From: Anaerolineales bacterium
GTDB lineage: Bacteria; Chloroflexota; Anaerolineae; Anaerolineales; Villigracilaceae
Length of the DNA stretch: 64,000 bases
Assembly (NCBI GenBank): GCA_019187665.1
Contig: JABARH010000018.1
Span: forward strand, 53,451 to 117,450
Direction: 5' to 3'
In this document: positions 1 through 9,111 of the stretch, piece by piece
How the letters are laid out: each line of letters opens with the position of its first letter
How positions within the stretch are numbered: position 1 is the first letter of the stretch
Program-made: the position numbers and the translations under genes
Notes under the pieces: generated by a model
What the model was told of the DNA's origin: nothing
What the model saw: the letters and a program-made list of their open reading frames with translations, nothing else
The model's database searches: none

Positions 1-4
1 GTTC

Positions 5-2479
5 GTGCAGGAGTTTGTGACGCGCAACCCAAACTGGGAGGAGGCGAGTCGCGGCCGTCAATTGGCTCACGCGCTCGAAGAAGTGTTCGCGAATACGCGG
101 CCGGCCGTCCCGCCGCGGCGCGGCAAACGACTGGATACCAGCTGGGGAGAATTTGGCCTGCTGGCCGCGCTGTATTTTGCCCCGCTTCAATTTGGCGCGC
201 CCATTCCCGAATCGTTTCGCGACGCGTGGGGGCGCATTGACCATTCCATTTTGTTATACACCTTTGGCCGCGCCGACGGGGTGCCCGCGCAGCAGGCGCA
301 AACTTATAAACTGGTCGGCGACGAACTGCAGGTCGCTTCGAACAGCACGCTCAGCGACTGGCATCGAAAGGGGATTCAACAATTGGTCGAAGCGGTCCAC
401 GCTCGCGAACGCTTCGCGCAGGAAGCCGCCTCCACGCCGAATCAGGCGGCGGCTCCGGGGCGAAGCGAGGCGGGAAAGGCGCCCAACCGAGTGAGACGGA
501 AAATCACATGGGTTGTCGCACTATCCCTGTTCCTTCTACTGCTCGCCTGGGCTGGATTCAAAGCCTGGCGAATTTACAACCTTGCGGCCGTTGTGTGGGA
601 GGATGTCAATGCAATGCGCGGCCTGGGACTGACCGAACCGGATGTGGCCGCGTTGCAGGCGGCCGGGCCAAAACTTTCCGTGTTGCGCGAAGACGTTCAC
701 GCGCTGCACGAGGAGGTTGAGCCGCTTCTTTGGATGGGGCCTTTGCTTCAATGGGTGCCGGCGTATGGCGGCGAACTGGCTGAGGCGCGGAATTTATTGA
801 TTATGGCCGATTCTACGCTTGCGGCCACAGATGGTTTATATCGGGCGTTTTCACCGCTGTTGGATACGATCGCAGACACCGACGCCGGTTCGAATTTTGA
901 CCTGGCGAAAATCACTCAACTTATGAGCGACGCCCGCCCGCAATTGATCGAGGCGCAAGCATGGGTGGAGGAGGCCGCCCAGGCCCGTGAACGAATTGAC
1001 CTGGAACGGCTTTCGCCGCGTACCCGTGAGGCCATGCTGCTTGCCGACAAGGCGCTCCCATGGATGCAGGATGGAATTGTCATTGCTCTTGAATTTCCGC
1101 ATATGATGGGCGCCACGGATCAGGGCCCAAAGACCTATCTCCTGCTCGCTCAGAATGAGGATGAGCTGCGCCCGACCGGGGGATTTATTACCGCCGCGGG
1201 AACTTTAATGATGCAGGATGCGCAAATAGGCAATTTGACGTTTCAAGGTTCAGGAACCCTCGATGACTGGACGAAGGCCTACCCCTCCGCGCCGTGGCAA
1301 CTGCATCAATATATGAACAGCGAGGTGCTGGTGTTGCGCGACGTGAACTGGTTTGCCGATTATCGCGTGGCGGCCTTATACGCGGAGACGTTCTATGCCT
1401 ATCAGAACGACCATTCGGTGGATGGCGTGATCGTCATAGACCAGCATTTGCTGGTGGAACTGTTGCGCGTGACCGGGCCGGTCCATGTGGAAGGTTCGAC
1501 TGAACTCATTGGAGCCGATGGCGTGGTGGAATATATGCGCGCCCAAAAGATCCCGCCCTGGGAGATCACCGAGGCCAATTCGGCTTTGTGGGACAACAAA
1601 GAGTTTATCAACAGGCTGACCACTGCCCTGCTAAACCGGATTCTCGACGGCGGTTTTGAATTGGAGCAAATGATGCGCGTGCTGCTACAGATGCTCGATG
1701 AACATCATATCCTGCTTCAATTCGACAACCCCGCATTGACTCCGGTTCTCGTCCGCCGCGGCTGGGATGGGGCGATTCGCCCCGGCACGGGTGATTTCCT
1801 CATGGCAGTGGATTTCAATTCCGGCTTCAACAAGACCAATGCGGTTGTGGAAAGACGGCTGGGATACGAAGTGAATCTGTCCCGCCCGGATGCTCCGGGC
1901 GCGCAGCTGAGTATTACGCATGTGAACCAGGCCGCTAAGCTTCCCTGCCTGCCTGAGTTTTTGATGACGCCCATATTGAATGAGATCGAGAAACAACAAT
2001 ACGCGGAGGAAAATTATCCCATCAACCGCTGTTACTGGGCGTATGTGCGCGTCTATACCGCGCCCGGAACCGAGTTGCTGGACGCCAACCCGCAGACCAT
2101 TTCCGGCGAGACCCTGCTCAGCGGATTCGATGTCCCGCCGCAGGTGGACGCGCTGGGCAGGGAGGAGGAACTTCAGGGCGTGCAGGGATTTGGCTTCCTC
2201 AAACTGGTGCAAGGCGGCGAAACGGTGGAGACGAACCTCCGCTTTGGGCTGCCTGCTTTTGTGGTCGTGCAGGAGGCGGATGGATCGTGGAAATATCAAC
2301 TGCGCGTGCAGAAACAGCCCGGCACGGTCGCGGTTCCGTTCGTGTTACGCGTCCAATTGCCGACGGGCGCGGTTGTCCAATCCATGCCGGAAGAGGCCGT
2401 TTTCGAAAATGGAACGGTCGTTTTGCAGACCGACCTGCAGCTGGATTTGAATTTGGAAATTTTGTTCACCGTTCCGTAA
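5..2479 (+). CDS. DUF4012-family membrane-anchored protein, 5' end possibly outside window
   Basis: The reading frame begins at a GTG four bases from the window edge and is open to the edge, so the true start may lie upstream. The protein has a soluble N-terminal part of about 165 residues, then one transmembrane helix at about residues 167-190, then a long extracytoplasmic region. In that region the segment LAQNEDELRPTGGFI (about residue 381 onward) is the hallmark of DUF4012 proteins. DUF4012 proteins are found in Gram-positive, Chloroflexota and candidate-phylum genomes, often near surface polysaccharide genes, and their reaction is unknown. The length of 824 residues is usual for the family. 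It is followed after 86 bases by a secreted protein gene on the same strand. The family call is firm. A role in envelope assembly is only inferred. Confidence 0.8.
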   Translation: MQEFVTRNPNWEEASRGRQLAHALEEVFANTRPAVPPRRGKRLDTSWGEFGLLAALYFAPLQFGAPIPESFRDAWGRIDHSILLYTFGRADGVPAQQAQTYKLVGDELQVASNSTLSDWHRKGIQQLVEAVHARERFAQEAASTPNQAAAPGRSEAGKAPNRVRRKITWVVALSLFLLLLAWAGFKAWRIYNLAAVVWEDVNAMRGLGLTEPDVAALQAAGPKLSVLREDVHALHEEVEPLLWMGPLLQWVPAYGGELAEARNLLIMADSTLAATDGLYRAFSPLLDTIADTDAGSNFDLAKITQLMSDARPQLIEAQAWVEEAAQARERIDLERLSPRTREAMLLADKALPWMQDGIVIALEFPHMMGATDQGPKTYLLLAQNEDELRPTGGFITAAGTLMMQDAQIGNLTFQGSGTLDDWTKAYPSAPWQLHQYMNSEVLVLRDVNWFADYRVAALYAETFYAYQNDHSVDGVIVIDQHLLVELLRVTGPVHVEGSTELIGADGVVEYMRAQKIPPWEITEANSALWDNKEFINRLTTALLNRILDGGFELEQMMRVLLQMLDEHHILLQFDNPALTPVLVRRGWDGAIRPGTGDFLMAVDFNSGFNKTNAVVERRLGYEVNLSRPDAPGAQLSITHVNQAAKLPCLPEFLMTPILNEIEKQQYAEENYPINRCYWAYVRVYTAPGTELLDANPQTISGETLLSGFDVPPQVDALGREEELQGVQGFGFLKLVQGGETVETNLRFGLPAFVVVQEADGSWKYQLRVQKQPGTVAVPFVLRVQLPTGAVVQSMPEEAVFENGTVVLQTDLQLDLNLEILFTVP

Positions 2480-2565
2480 ATCCGGCTCAAATCCGAACCA
2501 GATAATTCTTAATTAACGAGTAAAATCCGAGACGATATTTCCAAAATTCTGAAAGGAGAAATCTG

Positions 2566-3567
2566 ATGAAACATTTGGTTCCAATTCTGGTTGTCGTTGC
2601 TCTCGTGCTGGCGGTGATTGGCGTAGCCAACGCCGGTCAACTGGCAAAGGGCAACACGGCAGGCGATAGTTCGCTCTTTCCGAAGTCCATCGTGGTGACC
2701 GGCTCCGGCTTCTTCAATGTCGGCGGCGTCTGCACCCTGGACATTAATTACAAGGTCGAGAACCTGAAGAACAACATCGACTCCGAAATCCCCATCAGAG
2801 AGTCGCAGCAGGTTCCGTGGGCATATTCCCCGCGCGAACTGTTCTACCCCGGTTGCCACGTTGTCCACTTCAAGAACGATCAGGAAGTCAAACAGGCTGA
2901 CGCCAACGACGGTTCGTGGACGGTCTGCTTTGGCAACCGCTCTGAACTGGATGACAAGATCTATTACTACGCCGACAAGCCCGACAATGGCGTCCGCGAG
3001 TGGATCGAACTGCCCACCACCGTGAGCGGCACGTACATCTGCACGGATGCCATTTACAGCGGCGTATACATGCCCGCTGGTCTGGTCGAACCGACGCCGC
3101 GTCCCGGCGGGGTAGGCGAGGGAACGCCTGCGCCCACGCCGCTGCCCGGCTCAATTCAGCCTCCGCCTCCCTCCAACCGCATCACCGAATCCGGGTCGTA
3201 CTCGATCGGCGGCATCTGCTCCATCATCGTTCTTTACAAATGGCCCAACCTTTCCGATGACGTGTGGGTGGAGCCTCTCACGCAGGACACCAAAACCATC
3301 CCCTTCCCGCACGATACGGATGTGTTGTACCTGCCCGGCTGTCACGTGATTCACTACGAGCCGGTCTATCTCGAGACCACGGAAGAGATGGGCGAATGGA
3401 AGATCTGCTTTGCTGAACGCCCCGGAAAAGAAATGACCATTTACTACTACACCGACGATCTCGACTCGATCATCCCGCCGTGGACGCCGCTCCCGACCAC
3501 CAGCGAGAATGGCCAGGCTTGCGCCCCCGCCAACTGGACCGGCGTGTACGTCCCAGCCGGACGCTGA
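2566..3567 (+). CDS. Secreted protein with two tandem copies of an unrecognised Cys-containing domain
   Basis: The start is supported by a GAAAGGAG ribosome site about 7 bases upstream. Residues 1-24 form a signal peptide or membrane anchor (hydrophobic core, then NAGQ). The mature part holds two homologous domains, at about residues 45-166 and 205-333, joined by a Pro/Thr-rich linker. Each domain has the same ordered motifs: SGxxxxGGxC, YPGCHV or LPGCHV, a W-x-(V/I)-C-F strand, IYYY, a further Cys near the end, and GVYxPAG. That gives four conserved Cys per copy, probably two disulphides if exported. I do not recognise the domain. The 333-residue protein ends shortly before a clear terminator, so it is probably transcribed alone or with the DUF4012 gene. 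Confidence 0.75.
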   Translation: MKHLVPILVVVALVLAVIGVANAGQLAKGNTAGDSSLFPKSIVVTGSGFFNVGGVCTLDINYKVENLKNNIDSEIPIRESQQVPWAYSPRELFYPGCHVVHFKNDQEVKQADANDGSWTVCFGNRSELDDKIYYYADKPDNGVREWIELPTTVSGTYICTDAIYSGVYMPAGLVEPTPRPGGVGEGTPAPTPLPGSIQPPPPSNRITESGSYSIGGICSIIVLYKWPNLSDDVWVEPLTQDTKTIPFPHDTDVLYLPGCHVIHYEPVYLETTEEMGEWKICFAERPGKEMTIYYYTDDLDSIIPPWTPLPTTSENGQACAPANWTGVYVPAGR

Positions 3568-3603
3568 TCGCACCTCGCGTACTTCGACATGCTCCGTTGA
3601 CGA

Positions 3604-3635
3604 ACAGGGCAGAGGATCTCCTCTGCCCTGTTTTA
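3604..3635 (+). terminator. Rho-independent terminator after the two-domain secreted protein
   Basis: A near-perfect hairpin with arms ACAGGGCAGAGGA and its complement is followed directly by TTTTAAT. It lies 37 bases after the stop codon of the preceding gene and before the start of the DUF2723 gene. Confidence 0.85.
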
Positions 3636-3642
3636 ATACCCA

Positions 3643-5076
3643 ATGCGATCCCGCTTCGCTCCTCCCGCGTTGCTCGTCGCGGCCCTCTTGTGGGTCTATG
3701 GCTCGACTCTCGCGCCCGGCCTGACATGGTCGCACGGCGGCGCGGACGGCGGCGACCTGATCGCTGCGACCGCGACCGGCGGCGTGCCGCATCCCACCGG
3801 CTACCCGCTCTATCTCCTGCTCGCGGGGATGTTCCAGCGCCTGCCAATCGGCCCGCTGGCTTTTCGCACGAACCTGCTTTCCGCGTGCGCGATGATCGGA
3901 GCGGCGCTGCTGGTGTTTTTTCTGGTCGAGCAATATTTTTTGCGCGCATCGCGCCTGGTGGCTGCCTCTTCTGGGTTGGCGGCCGCGTTCTCGTTCGCGC
4001 TTGCGCCGCTGGTCTGGTCGCAGGCGGTCATCACCGAAGTGTATGCCCTGCACGCGCTGTTCGTCGCCGCGCTATTGTTTTTGTGTTCGGGCGTGGCTCC
4101 CAATCTGTTAGAAAATAAATTGGATTATGTCACCGGGCTGGCCTGCGGCCTGGCGATCGGGAATCATCTTACTTCAATCTTTCTGCTCCCGCTGGCCTTA
4201 TTTTGGAAGCAGGATTGGGCAACGCTTTGGAGACGGATCGCATTCATCGCGCTCGGACTCTCCTCCTACCTGATCCTCCCATTGCGCGCGGCGGGACATG
4301 CGCCGGTCAATTGGGGCAACGCGTCCACCTGGAACGGATTCCTCTGGTTGGTGTCGGGACGCCTGTACCAGGATGACGTTCTCGCATTGACCATGCCCGG
4401 CTTCCTGGAGCGGATTCAGACGTTTGCATCTTTATTGCTCAAACAGTTTGGTGCGGCCGGGTTGATCCTTGCGCTCCTCGGCGCGGTGATATTTTTTGCG
4501 CGGTCGCGCTTTCACGTGAACCTGATCTGGTCGGCGGCTGTTTTTTCGATCTTTTCCCTGTTGTATGCCGCGCGTGACTGGCAGGTATATTTAATCCCCA
4601 CCTTTTTATGTTTTGCGGTCTGGATCGGGATCGCGCTCGGCAACCTGATGCAACGCTGGCCGCGCAGACAGCTTTGGCTGGCCGGCCTTTTTGGCGTGTG
4701 GCTGATCTTTTCCGCCGCGCACACCTGGCCGCACGTAGACCTGTCTCGCGACCTGCAAGCCGAACAATTCGGCGCGTCGATTCTCGCGCAAACGCCGCAG
4801 GAAGCCATGCTCTTTGTTACCGGCGATGAGGCCGTCTTCACTCTCTGGTATTTCCATTTTGCCCTGGGAGAACGCCCCGATGCAGCGGTCGTCGCCGCGG
4901 ACCTGCTGCACTTCGACTGGTACCAGCAAACGCTGCGGGCGGCGTACCCGGCCCTGGTTGTGCCGGGCCCGCTTCCCTTTGTCGAGAGCGTACGGCAGGC
5001 CAACCCCTCCCGACCGGCCTGTTATGTTGTTTTTCCGCAGGAGGCGCCCATTGAATGTCTCGAAGCCTCGCGTTGA
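3643..5076 (+). CDS. DUF2723-family polytopic membrane protein
   Basis: This 477-residue protein has about ten hydrophobic segments. Near the N-terminus the pattern SHGGADGGDLIAAT followed by GVPHPTGYPLY matches the conserved head of DUF2723 proteins, which are related to GT-C-fold glycosyltransferases. The acidic residue of the GGDL segment in the first outer loop is the position where GT-C enzymes place their catalytic Asp, but activity is not shown. The start ATG lies immediately after a terminator with no obvious Shine-Dalgarno site. A likely role is transfer of a lipid-linked sugar to a protein or glycan outside the cell. That is inference from the fold. Confidence 0.75.
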   Translation: MRSRFAPPALLVAALLWVYGSTLAPGLTWSHGGADGGDLIAATATGGVPHPTGYPLYLLLAGMFQRLPIGPLAFRTNLLSACAMIGAALLVFFLVEQYFLRASRLVAASSGLAAAFSFALAPLVWSQAVITEVYALHALFVAALLFLCSGVAPNLLENKLDYVTGLACGLAIGNHLTSIFLLPLALFWKQDWATLWRRIAFIALGLSSYLILPLRAAGHAPVNWGNASTWNGFLWLVSGRLYQDDVLALTMPGFLERIQTFASLLLKQFGAAGLILALLGAVIFFARSRFHVNLIWSAAVFSIFSLLYAARDWQVYLIPTFLCFAVWIGIALGNLMQRWPRRQLWLAGLFGVWLIFSAAHTWPHVDLSRDLQAEQFGASILAQTPQEAMLFVTGDEAVFTLWYFHFALGERPDAAVVAADLLHFDWYQQTLRAAYPALVVPGPLPFVESVRQANPSRPACYVVFPQEAPIECLEASR

Positions 5077-5142
5077 ATCCAGCGCAACGTCTTCCGTTCG
5101 ATTTCGTAATTAGAGCGTAAGGTAACATCGTTCAAACGCCGG

Positions 5143-5148
5143 TATACT
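5143..5148 (+). promoter_or_regulatory. -10 box of an apparently leaderless gene
   Basis: TATACT ends 5 bases before the ATG at 5154 and no Shine-Dalgarno-like sequence lies between them. No good -35 box is visible at the usual spacing. The arrangement suggests that transcription starts at or next to the start codon. Confidence 0.45.
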
Positions 5149-5153
5149 GTCGT

Positions 5154-7139
5154 ATGGCCTCCCAATCTGCCACGCCATCCACCGCCACCCATACTTCGTT
5201 GAAGAATCGCCCCGCCCTGCGGCTGACCTTACAGGCGGTGTGGATGTTGGCTGCCGCGTACGTGTTATACATGGTCGCGCAGGGCGGAAGCGCCTACTTC
5301 GACAGAATGTTCCGGGGGACAAACCTGTTCATGCAGATCGCGCAGTTCGGCTTGAATCTGTTCACATTTTCCACGGTCGAAATTTTCAGCGACATTTACG
5401 TGCTGCTCGGGTACATCGGACTGGCAGTGATTCTCTTCATCCGTCGTTCAGACGATTGGTTTGCGATCCTGCTCTCAATCCTCATCATGGCTTTTGGCGT
5501 GCGGTTGACCAGCCTCGGCAATGAACTGGCGACCGCGCCGGCTTCGCGCTATTGGGCCAGCCCGGTGATGATGCTCGCCGATACGGGGATCGTTCTCTTT
5601 GGCTGGCTCTACCCAGACGGACGCTTTGCCCCGCGCTGGACGAAGCGCCTTGTCCCGTTTATGCTCGTGACGATCATTTTGATCTACTGGCCTGGCTCCC
5701 CGCTCCATGCCAGCCGTTTGCATTTGGCCGCATATGCCGGCATTCTGCTGGCATGGTACGCTGCCTCGCTTTACGGCGCGTTGTATCGTTATCGTACCCG
5801 CGCCAGCGCCAACCAGCGGCAGCAGATTCGCTGGGCCTTTGTGGGGTTGATGGGTCCGCTGTTTTGGTTCATCCTGTTCAGTTTACTGACCGTTCTTGTG
5901 CCTGCGTTTCGAGACCAGGATACTCTTGCGTTTGCCGTTTTTCAGGTGACTGCGCGCATCCTGGGTATTTTTATGTTTTTGGCGTTCCCGGTCTGTTTGA
6001 CGATCGCCATCGCCCGCTTCGGACTCTTCGACCTCGACTTGATCATCAATCGCGCCATCGTCTATGGCGGCGTGACGGTGGCTCTGGTTTCAATATTTGC
6101 CCTGCTGCTGATTCTCGACAGTATCGCGCTGAACCTGCTTCTGGGCGGACAGGGCATCACCATCGGCATGATGCTCTCCGCCATCGCGGCGGGCGCGCTC
6201 TTTCAACCGGCGCGCAAGGCGCTTCAGCGTTTTGTAGACCGCACCTTCTATCATATCAACATTGATTATTTGAAGACTCCGGCCGGGGAAAAGGGCGGGG
6301 CGCTGCACACCGATACGATCACCCGCGCACCGACCCTCTTTTCCGGATATCATAACCTGTCCCTCCTCGGGCGCGGCGGCATGGCCGAAGTGTATCGCGC
6401 CGAGCAGACCACCACCCAGCGGATGGTCGCCATCAAGGTATTGTTGTCCAACCTGGCGGAGGACGCGCAGTTTCGCAAACGCTTCCAGCGCGAATCGCAG
6501 ACCCTGGCCGCGCTGGAGCATCCGAACATCGTCCGCATCTACGATTATGGTTTTGAAAACGAACTGTATTTCATGGTAATGGAGTTTTTGAACGGAGATA
6601 ACCTTTCGACCCTGCTTAAATCGCGCGGAGCGATGCCTCCCGCCGACCTGCTGCCGATTCTGCGCGATATTTCGAGCGCGCTCGATTACGCCCACCGCTC
6701 CGGGCTGGTACATCGCGATATCAAACCCTCCAATGTGGTGCTGGATTCCACACCGACCGCTTCACGCGCCGTTCTGACGGATTTCGGCATTGCCAAGTTT
6801 TCGCATGCCATGACGAATATCACCGCCTCGGCCGTGCTTGGCACCTTCGACTATATCGCGCCGGAACAGATCGAAGCCGCCACCGATGTAAGTCCTCGCG
6901 CCGATATTTATTCCCTCGGCGTGATGACGTACCAGTTGTTGACCGGCGCGCTGCCTTTTAAACGCTCCAGCACGGGCGCGGTGCTGCTGGCGCACATGAC
7001 CGCGCCGCCCCCCGATCCGCGCGAGACCATGCCGGGCCTGCCGCGTTCGATCGGGCAGGCTATTCAACGCGCGATGGCGAAGAATCCGCTGGAGCGCTTC
7101 GCGACCGCTGGAGAGTTTGTGGCCGCGCTGCTGACCTAG
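5154..7139 (+). CDS. Ser/Thr protein kinase with an N-terminal membrane sensor module
   Basis: The C-terminal half (about residues 400-661) is a Hanks-type kinase. It has a glycine loop LGRGGMAEVY, a VAIKVL Lys, the catalytic loop HRDIKPSN near residue 520, DFGIAKF near residue 543 and a GTFDYIAPEQ activation segment. All key residues are present. The N-terminal ~390 residues contain about nine hydrophobic helices. Phrases such as RQQIRWAFVGL, DLDLIINRAIVYG and LQRFVDRTFY resemble the membrane input part of Chloroflexota sensor histidine kinases. This order (membrane sensor first, kinase last, no PASTA repeats) differs from PknB. It probably phosphorylates cytoplasmic targets in response to a membrane signal. 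The substrate is unknown. Confidence 0.9.
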   Translation: MASQSATPSTATHTSLKNRPALRLTLQAVWMLAAAYVLYMVAQGGSAYFDRMFRGTNLFMQIAQFGLNLFTFSTVEIFSDIYVLLGYIGLAVILFIRRSDDWFAILLSILIMAFGVRLTSLGNELATAPASRYWASPVMMLADTGIVLFGWLYPDGRFAPRWTKRLVPFMLVTIILIYWPGSPLHASRLHLAAYAGILLAWYAASLYGALYRYRTRASANQRQQIRWAFVGLMGPLFWFILFSLLTVLVPAFRDQDTLAFAVFQVTARILGIFMFLAFPVCLTIAIARFGLFDLDLIINRAIVYGGVTVALVSIFALLLILDSIALNLLLGGQGITIGMMLSAIAAGALFQPARKALQRFVDRTFYHINIDYLKTPAGEKGGALHTDTITRAPTLFSGYHNLSLLGRGGMAEVYRAEQTTTQRMVAIKVLLSNLAEDAQFRKRFQRESQTLAALEHPNIVRIYDYGFENELYFMVMEFLNGDNLSTLLKSRGAMPPADLLPILRDISSALDYAHRSGLVHRDIKPSNVVLDSTPTASRAVLTDFGIAKFSHAMTNITASAVLGTFDYIAPEQIEAATDVSPRADIYSLGVMTYQLLTGALPFKRSSTGAVLLAHMTAPPPDPRETMPGLPRSIGQAIQRAMAKNPLERFATAGEFVAALLT

Positions 7140-7166
7140 CCGCTCCGCTCCCCTGTTCAGACCAAG

Positions 7167-7197
7167 ACCCGCCCTGGAAAGACTGGGGTGGGTTTTT
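7167..7197 (+). terminator. Probable Rho-independent terminator of the kinase gene
   Basis: The arms ACCCGCCC and GGGGTGGGT pair with one G-U wobble around a ten-base loop and are followed by TTTT. The hairpin starts 28 bases after the kinase stop codon. Confidence 0.65.
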
Positions 7198-7214
7198 CCA
7201 TTTTAAAGAACTGA

Positions 7215-7285
7215 TGGTACGCAGTCTCAGTCTGCAATTTTCAAGTTGCATCGAGGAACGCAAGATAAATCTTGTAATACTGCGT
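7215..7285. repeat. Short inverted-repeat region
   Basis: The outer arms TACGCAGT and ACTGCGTA enclose two smaller palindromes, one of them CAAGATAAATCTTG. A similar palindrome, CAAGATTTATCTTG, occurs at about 24018. With the MITE-like copy that follows, this fills most of the 321-base gap between the kinase and the glycosidase. No gene is visible in that gap. Confidence 0.45.
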
Positions 7286-7294
7286 AAGGTGAGT

Positions 7295-7424
7295 CAGGAC
7301 GTACGCAAAACCTTGCGTAGGGCGCGCCGAAGGTCTAACGCGCCTGCTGGCGTTACGCCTGCCTGATTTGCCTGGCAAATCACGGGCGGTGCCAGGGGAG
7401 AACGCCAATTATGTGTAAGTTCTG
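7295..7424. mobile_element. MITE-like element, copy A (130 bp)
   Basis: It begins CAGGACGTACGC and ends with GTGTAAGTTCTG, imperfect terminal inverted repeats of about 14 bases. The inside holds further palindromes, including GATTTGCCTGGCAAATC. Near-identical copies lie at 29546-29671 and 50906-51035, with a shortened one at 13635-13700. It encodes nothing. It sits between the convergent ends of the kinase and glycosidase genes. Confidence 0.75.
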
Positions 7425-7460
7425 TGAGTTAAAGAAACCGTGCGCAACCGCGTCGCCGGG

Positions 7461-8855
7461 TCACTTCCAGAATTGAGGCAGATATGCGCGGAAGGTGACG
7501 AGAATATCGTCGAGGATGTTTTTCGTGGTTTGAATGTCGCGCGCCGTTGGATCGAGCAGCAGGCATTGCAGCGCCTTTTCGCGCGAGCCTTCGAGCGCCG
7601 CCTCGACGCACAGCTGCGCGACGGTCAATTCGCGGCGGCAGAGTTCGGCGATGGGTTCGGGCAGCGCGCCCATGTGGACCGGATGGATCCCCGCGCCGTC
7701 TACGATGGCGGGAGTTTCGACAGTGGCGCCGATCGGCAGGTTGGTGATTTGCCCAGCGTTGGGGAGGTTTACGGCAGGATGATAATGCGTTGTCCCGCCG
7801 GAGATATTTTCGATCATTTCGAGCGCGCCCTCCGAATCTGTCTCGCGCAGGCCGTCGAGCGTCAATTCGCCGTTCGCCATGGATTCGAGACGGTTTTGTT
7901 TGAAGGCGCGCACGGCGGCCATCATTTCCCAGTCGTAGAGTTTGATATCGTATTTTTCCCACGGACGGGTTGAGGGATCGCTGACCCAGGGCAGATATTC
8001 GCACAGGTGCGTATCGCCCGGCACCGGGCACAGGCCAAAAGCCTCGAATACGTCGCGCGTCAGCGGCTCGAAAGCCGGGTCCATTTCGCGGAGGCGTTTG
8101 CGGAAGAGCGGGTAGAGGTCCTCGCCCGTTTGCCGGTCGCGGATAGAAAGCATCCATGTGAAGTGATTCGTGCCGGCTGCGCGGATGTCTACGCGTGGGA
8201 CGATCTGCTGGCGCACCTGGTATTGCGCCATGTACTGGTCGGGCGCGGCGTGCAGGCCGTTCAATTCGGGCGGGACTTCGATGCCCAAATCCTGAGCGAG
8301 CGCCGCGCCGACCATAACGTAGCCCGCGTAGATTTGATGGCACAGGCCCACCACTCTGATTTTGCTATGACGGTTGACCGCCTCGCACAGGCGCACCATC
8401 GGGTTGCTGAAGTTAACGAACCAGGCCTGCGGACAGAGAGTCTCCATGTCGCGGATGATTTCCATCAGCGGGAGGAGGTTGCGCGCCGCGTGCGCGAACG
8501 CGCCCGGCCCGCCGTTTTCTCCGTAAGGCTGGCGCAGACCATGTTTGAGGGTCAACTCGAAATCCTTCCTCCAAAGTTCCTCGCGCGGACCGACCTCGAT
8601 GGCCGAGACGACGAACTGCGCGCCCTCCAGCGCCTCGCGGTGATGTGGATACGCGCGCAGGACGATGTTGCTGTTCCACTCGCGATTGATGCGCTCCGCC
8701 AGCCCGCGGCTGGCTTTGAGCATTTCAGCGTTGATGTCTACTAGCGAGAGTGTGCTGCCGCGCAGGCGCTCGCAGGCCATGATGCTTGAGAATGTATTTT
8801 CGGCGAATTCTGCGCTTCCCGCGCCGATGATTACGATGTTGGTTGGCAGGGTCAT
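7461..8855 (-). CDS. Glycoside hydrolase family 4 enzyme (alpha-glucosidase/alpha-galactosidase type)
   Basis: The N-terminal NIVIIGAGSAEF is the NAD-binding glycine motif of GH4, and VDINAEML follows the second strand. The segments NFSNPMVRLCEAV and GLCHQ carry the Asn and Cys, and GTNHFTW the His, that GH4 enzymes use for metal binding and redox-assisted glycosidic cleavage with NAD+ and Mn2+. The length of 464 residues is normal. The ATG at 8855 has a GGAG ribosome site 8 bases upstream. It acts in the cytoplasm, since no signal peptide is present. It stands alone, divergent from a FAD oxidoreductase across a 393-base gap. The substrate (alpha-glucoside, galactoside or galacturonide) cannot be told from sequence alone. 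Confidence 0.88.
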   Translation of the reverse strand: MTLPTNIVIIGAGSAEFAENTFSSIMACERLRGSTLSLVDINAEMLKASRGLAERINREWNSNIVLRAYPHHREALEGAQFVVSAIEVGPREELWRKDFELTLKHGLRQPYGENGGPGAFAHAARNLLPLMEIIRDMETLCPQAWFVNFSNPMVRLCEAVNRHSKIRVVGLCHQIYAGYVMVGAALAQDLGIEVPPELNGLHAAPDQYMAQYQVRQQIVPRVDIRAAGTNHFTWMLSIRDRQTGEDLYPLFRKRLREMDPAFEPLTRDVFEAFGLCPVPGDTHLCEYLPWVSDPSTRPWEKYDIKLYDWEMMAAVRAFKQNRLESMANGELTLDGLRETDSEGALEMIENISGGTTHYHPAVNLPNAGQITNLPIGATVETPAIVDGAGIHPVHMGALPEPIAELCRRELTVAQLCVEAALEGSREKALQCLLLDPTARDIQTTKNILDDILVTFRAYLPQFWK

Positions 8856-8910
8856 GGATCGGTCTCCAGAGTGTGAATCAAGACTTTCACTTGTCCGTAA
8901 ATCGGCGCGC

Positions 8911-8980
8911 GAGAGCGCCTGTTATGCTCAAAGAATTCGAGTCCAGTTGGCGCTCTTGAACGCTGGATGAAGCGAAAGTC
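8911..8980. repeat. 70-bp direct repeat, copy 1
   Basis: This stretch matches 10760-10829 at roughly 80% by eye and in the same direction, with the best-conserved part GCTGGATGAAGCGAA. The two copies flank the FAD oxidoreductase gene. It lies in the 393-base divergent region 8856-9248, which otherwise holds only the palindrome and promoter listed here. Confidence 0.6.
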
Positions 8981-9111
8981 CGGTGAGTAGGACGCATCTG
9001 TTTTCAGGTTGGGCGCTTGTCCGCGGCAAGCACAATCATATCACCGCCGCCAACATGCCCGGCGCTGATCGTGGAATAGTACAGTCCATGGGTTTTCGAG
9101 TCTGCCCATTC

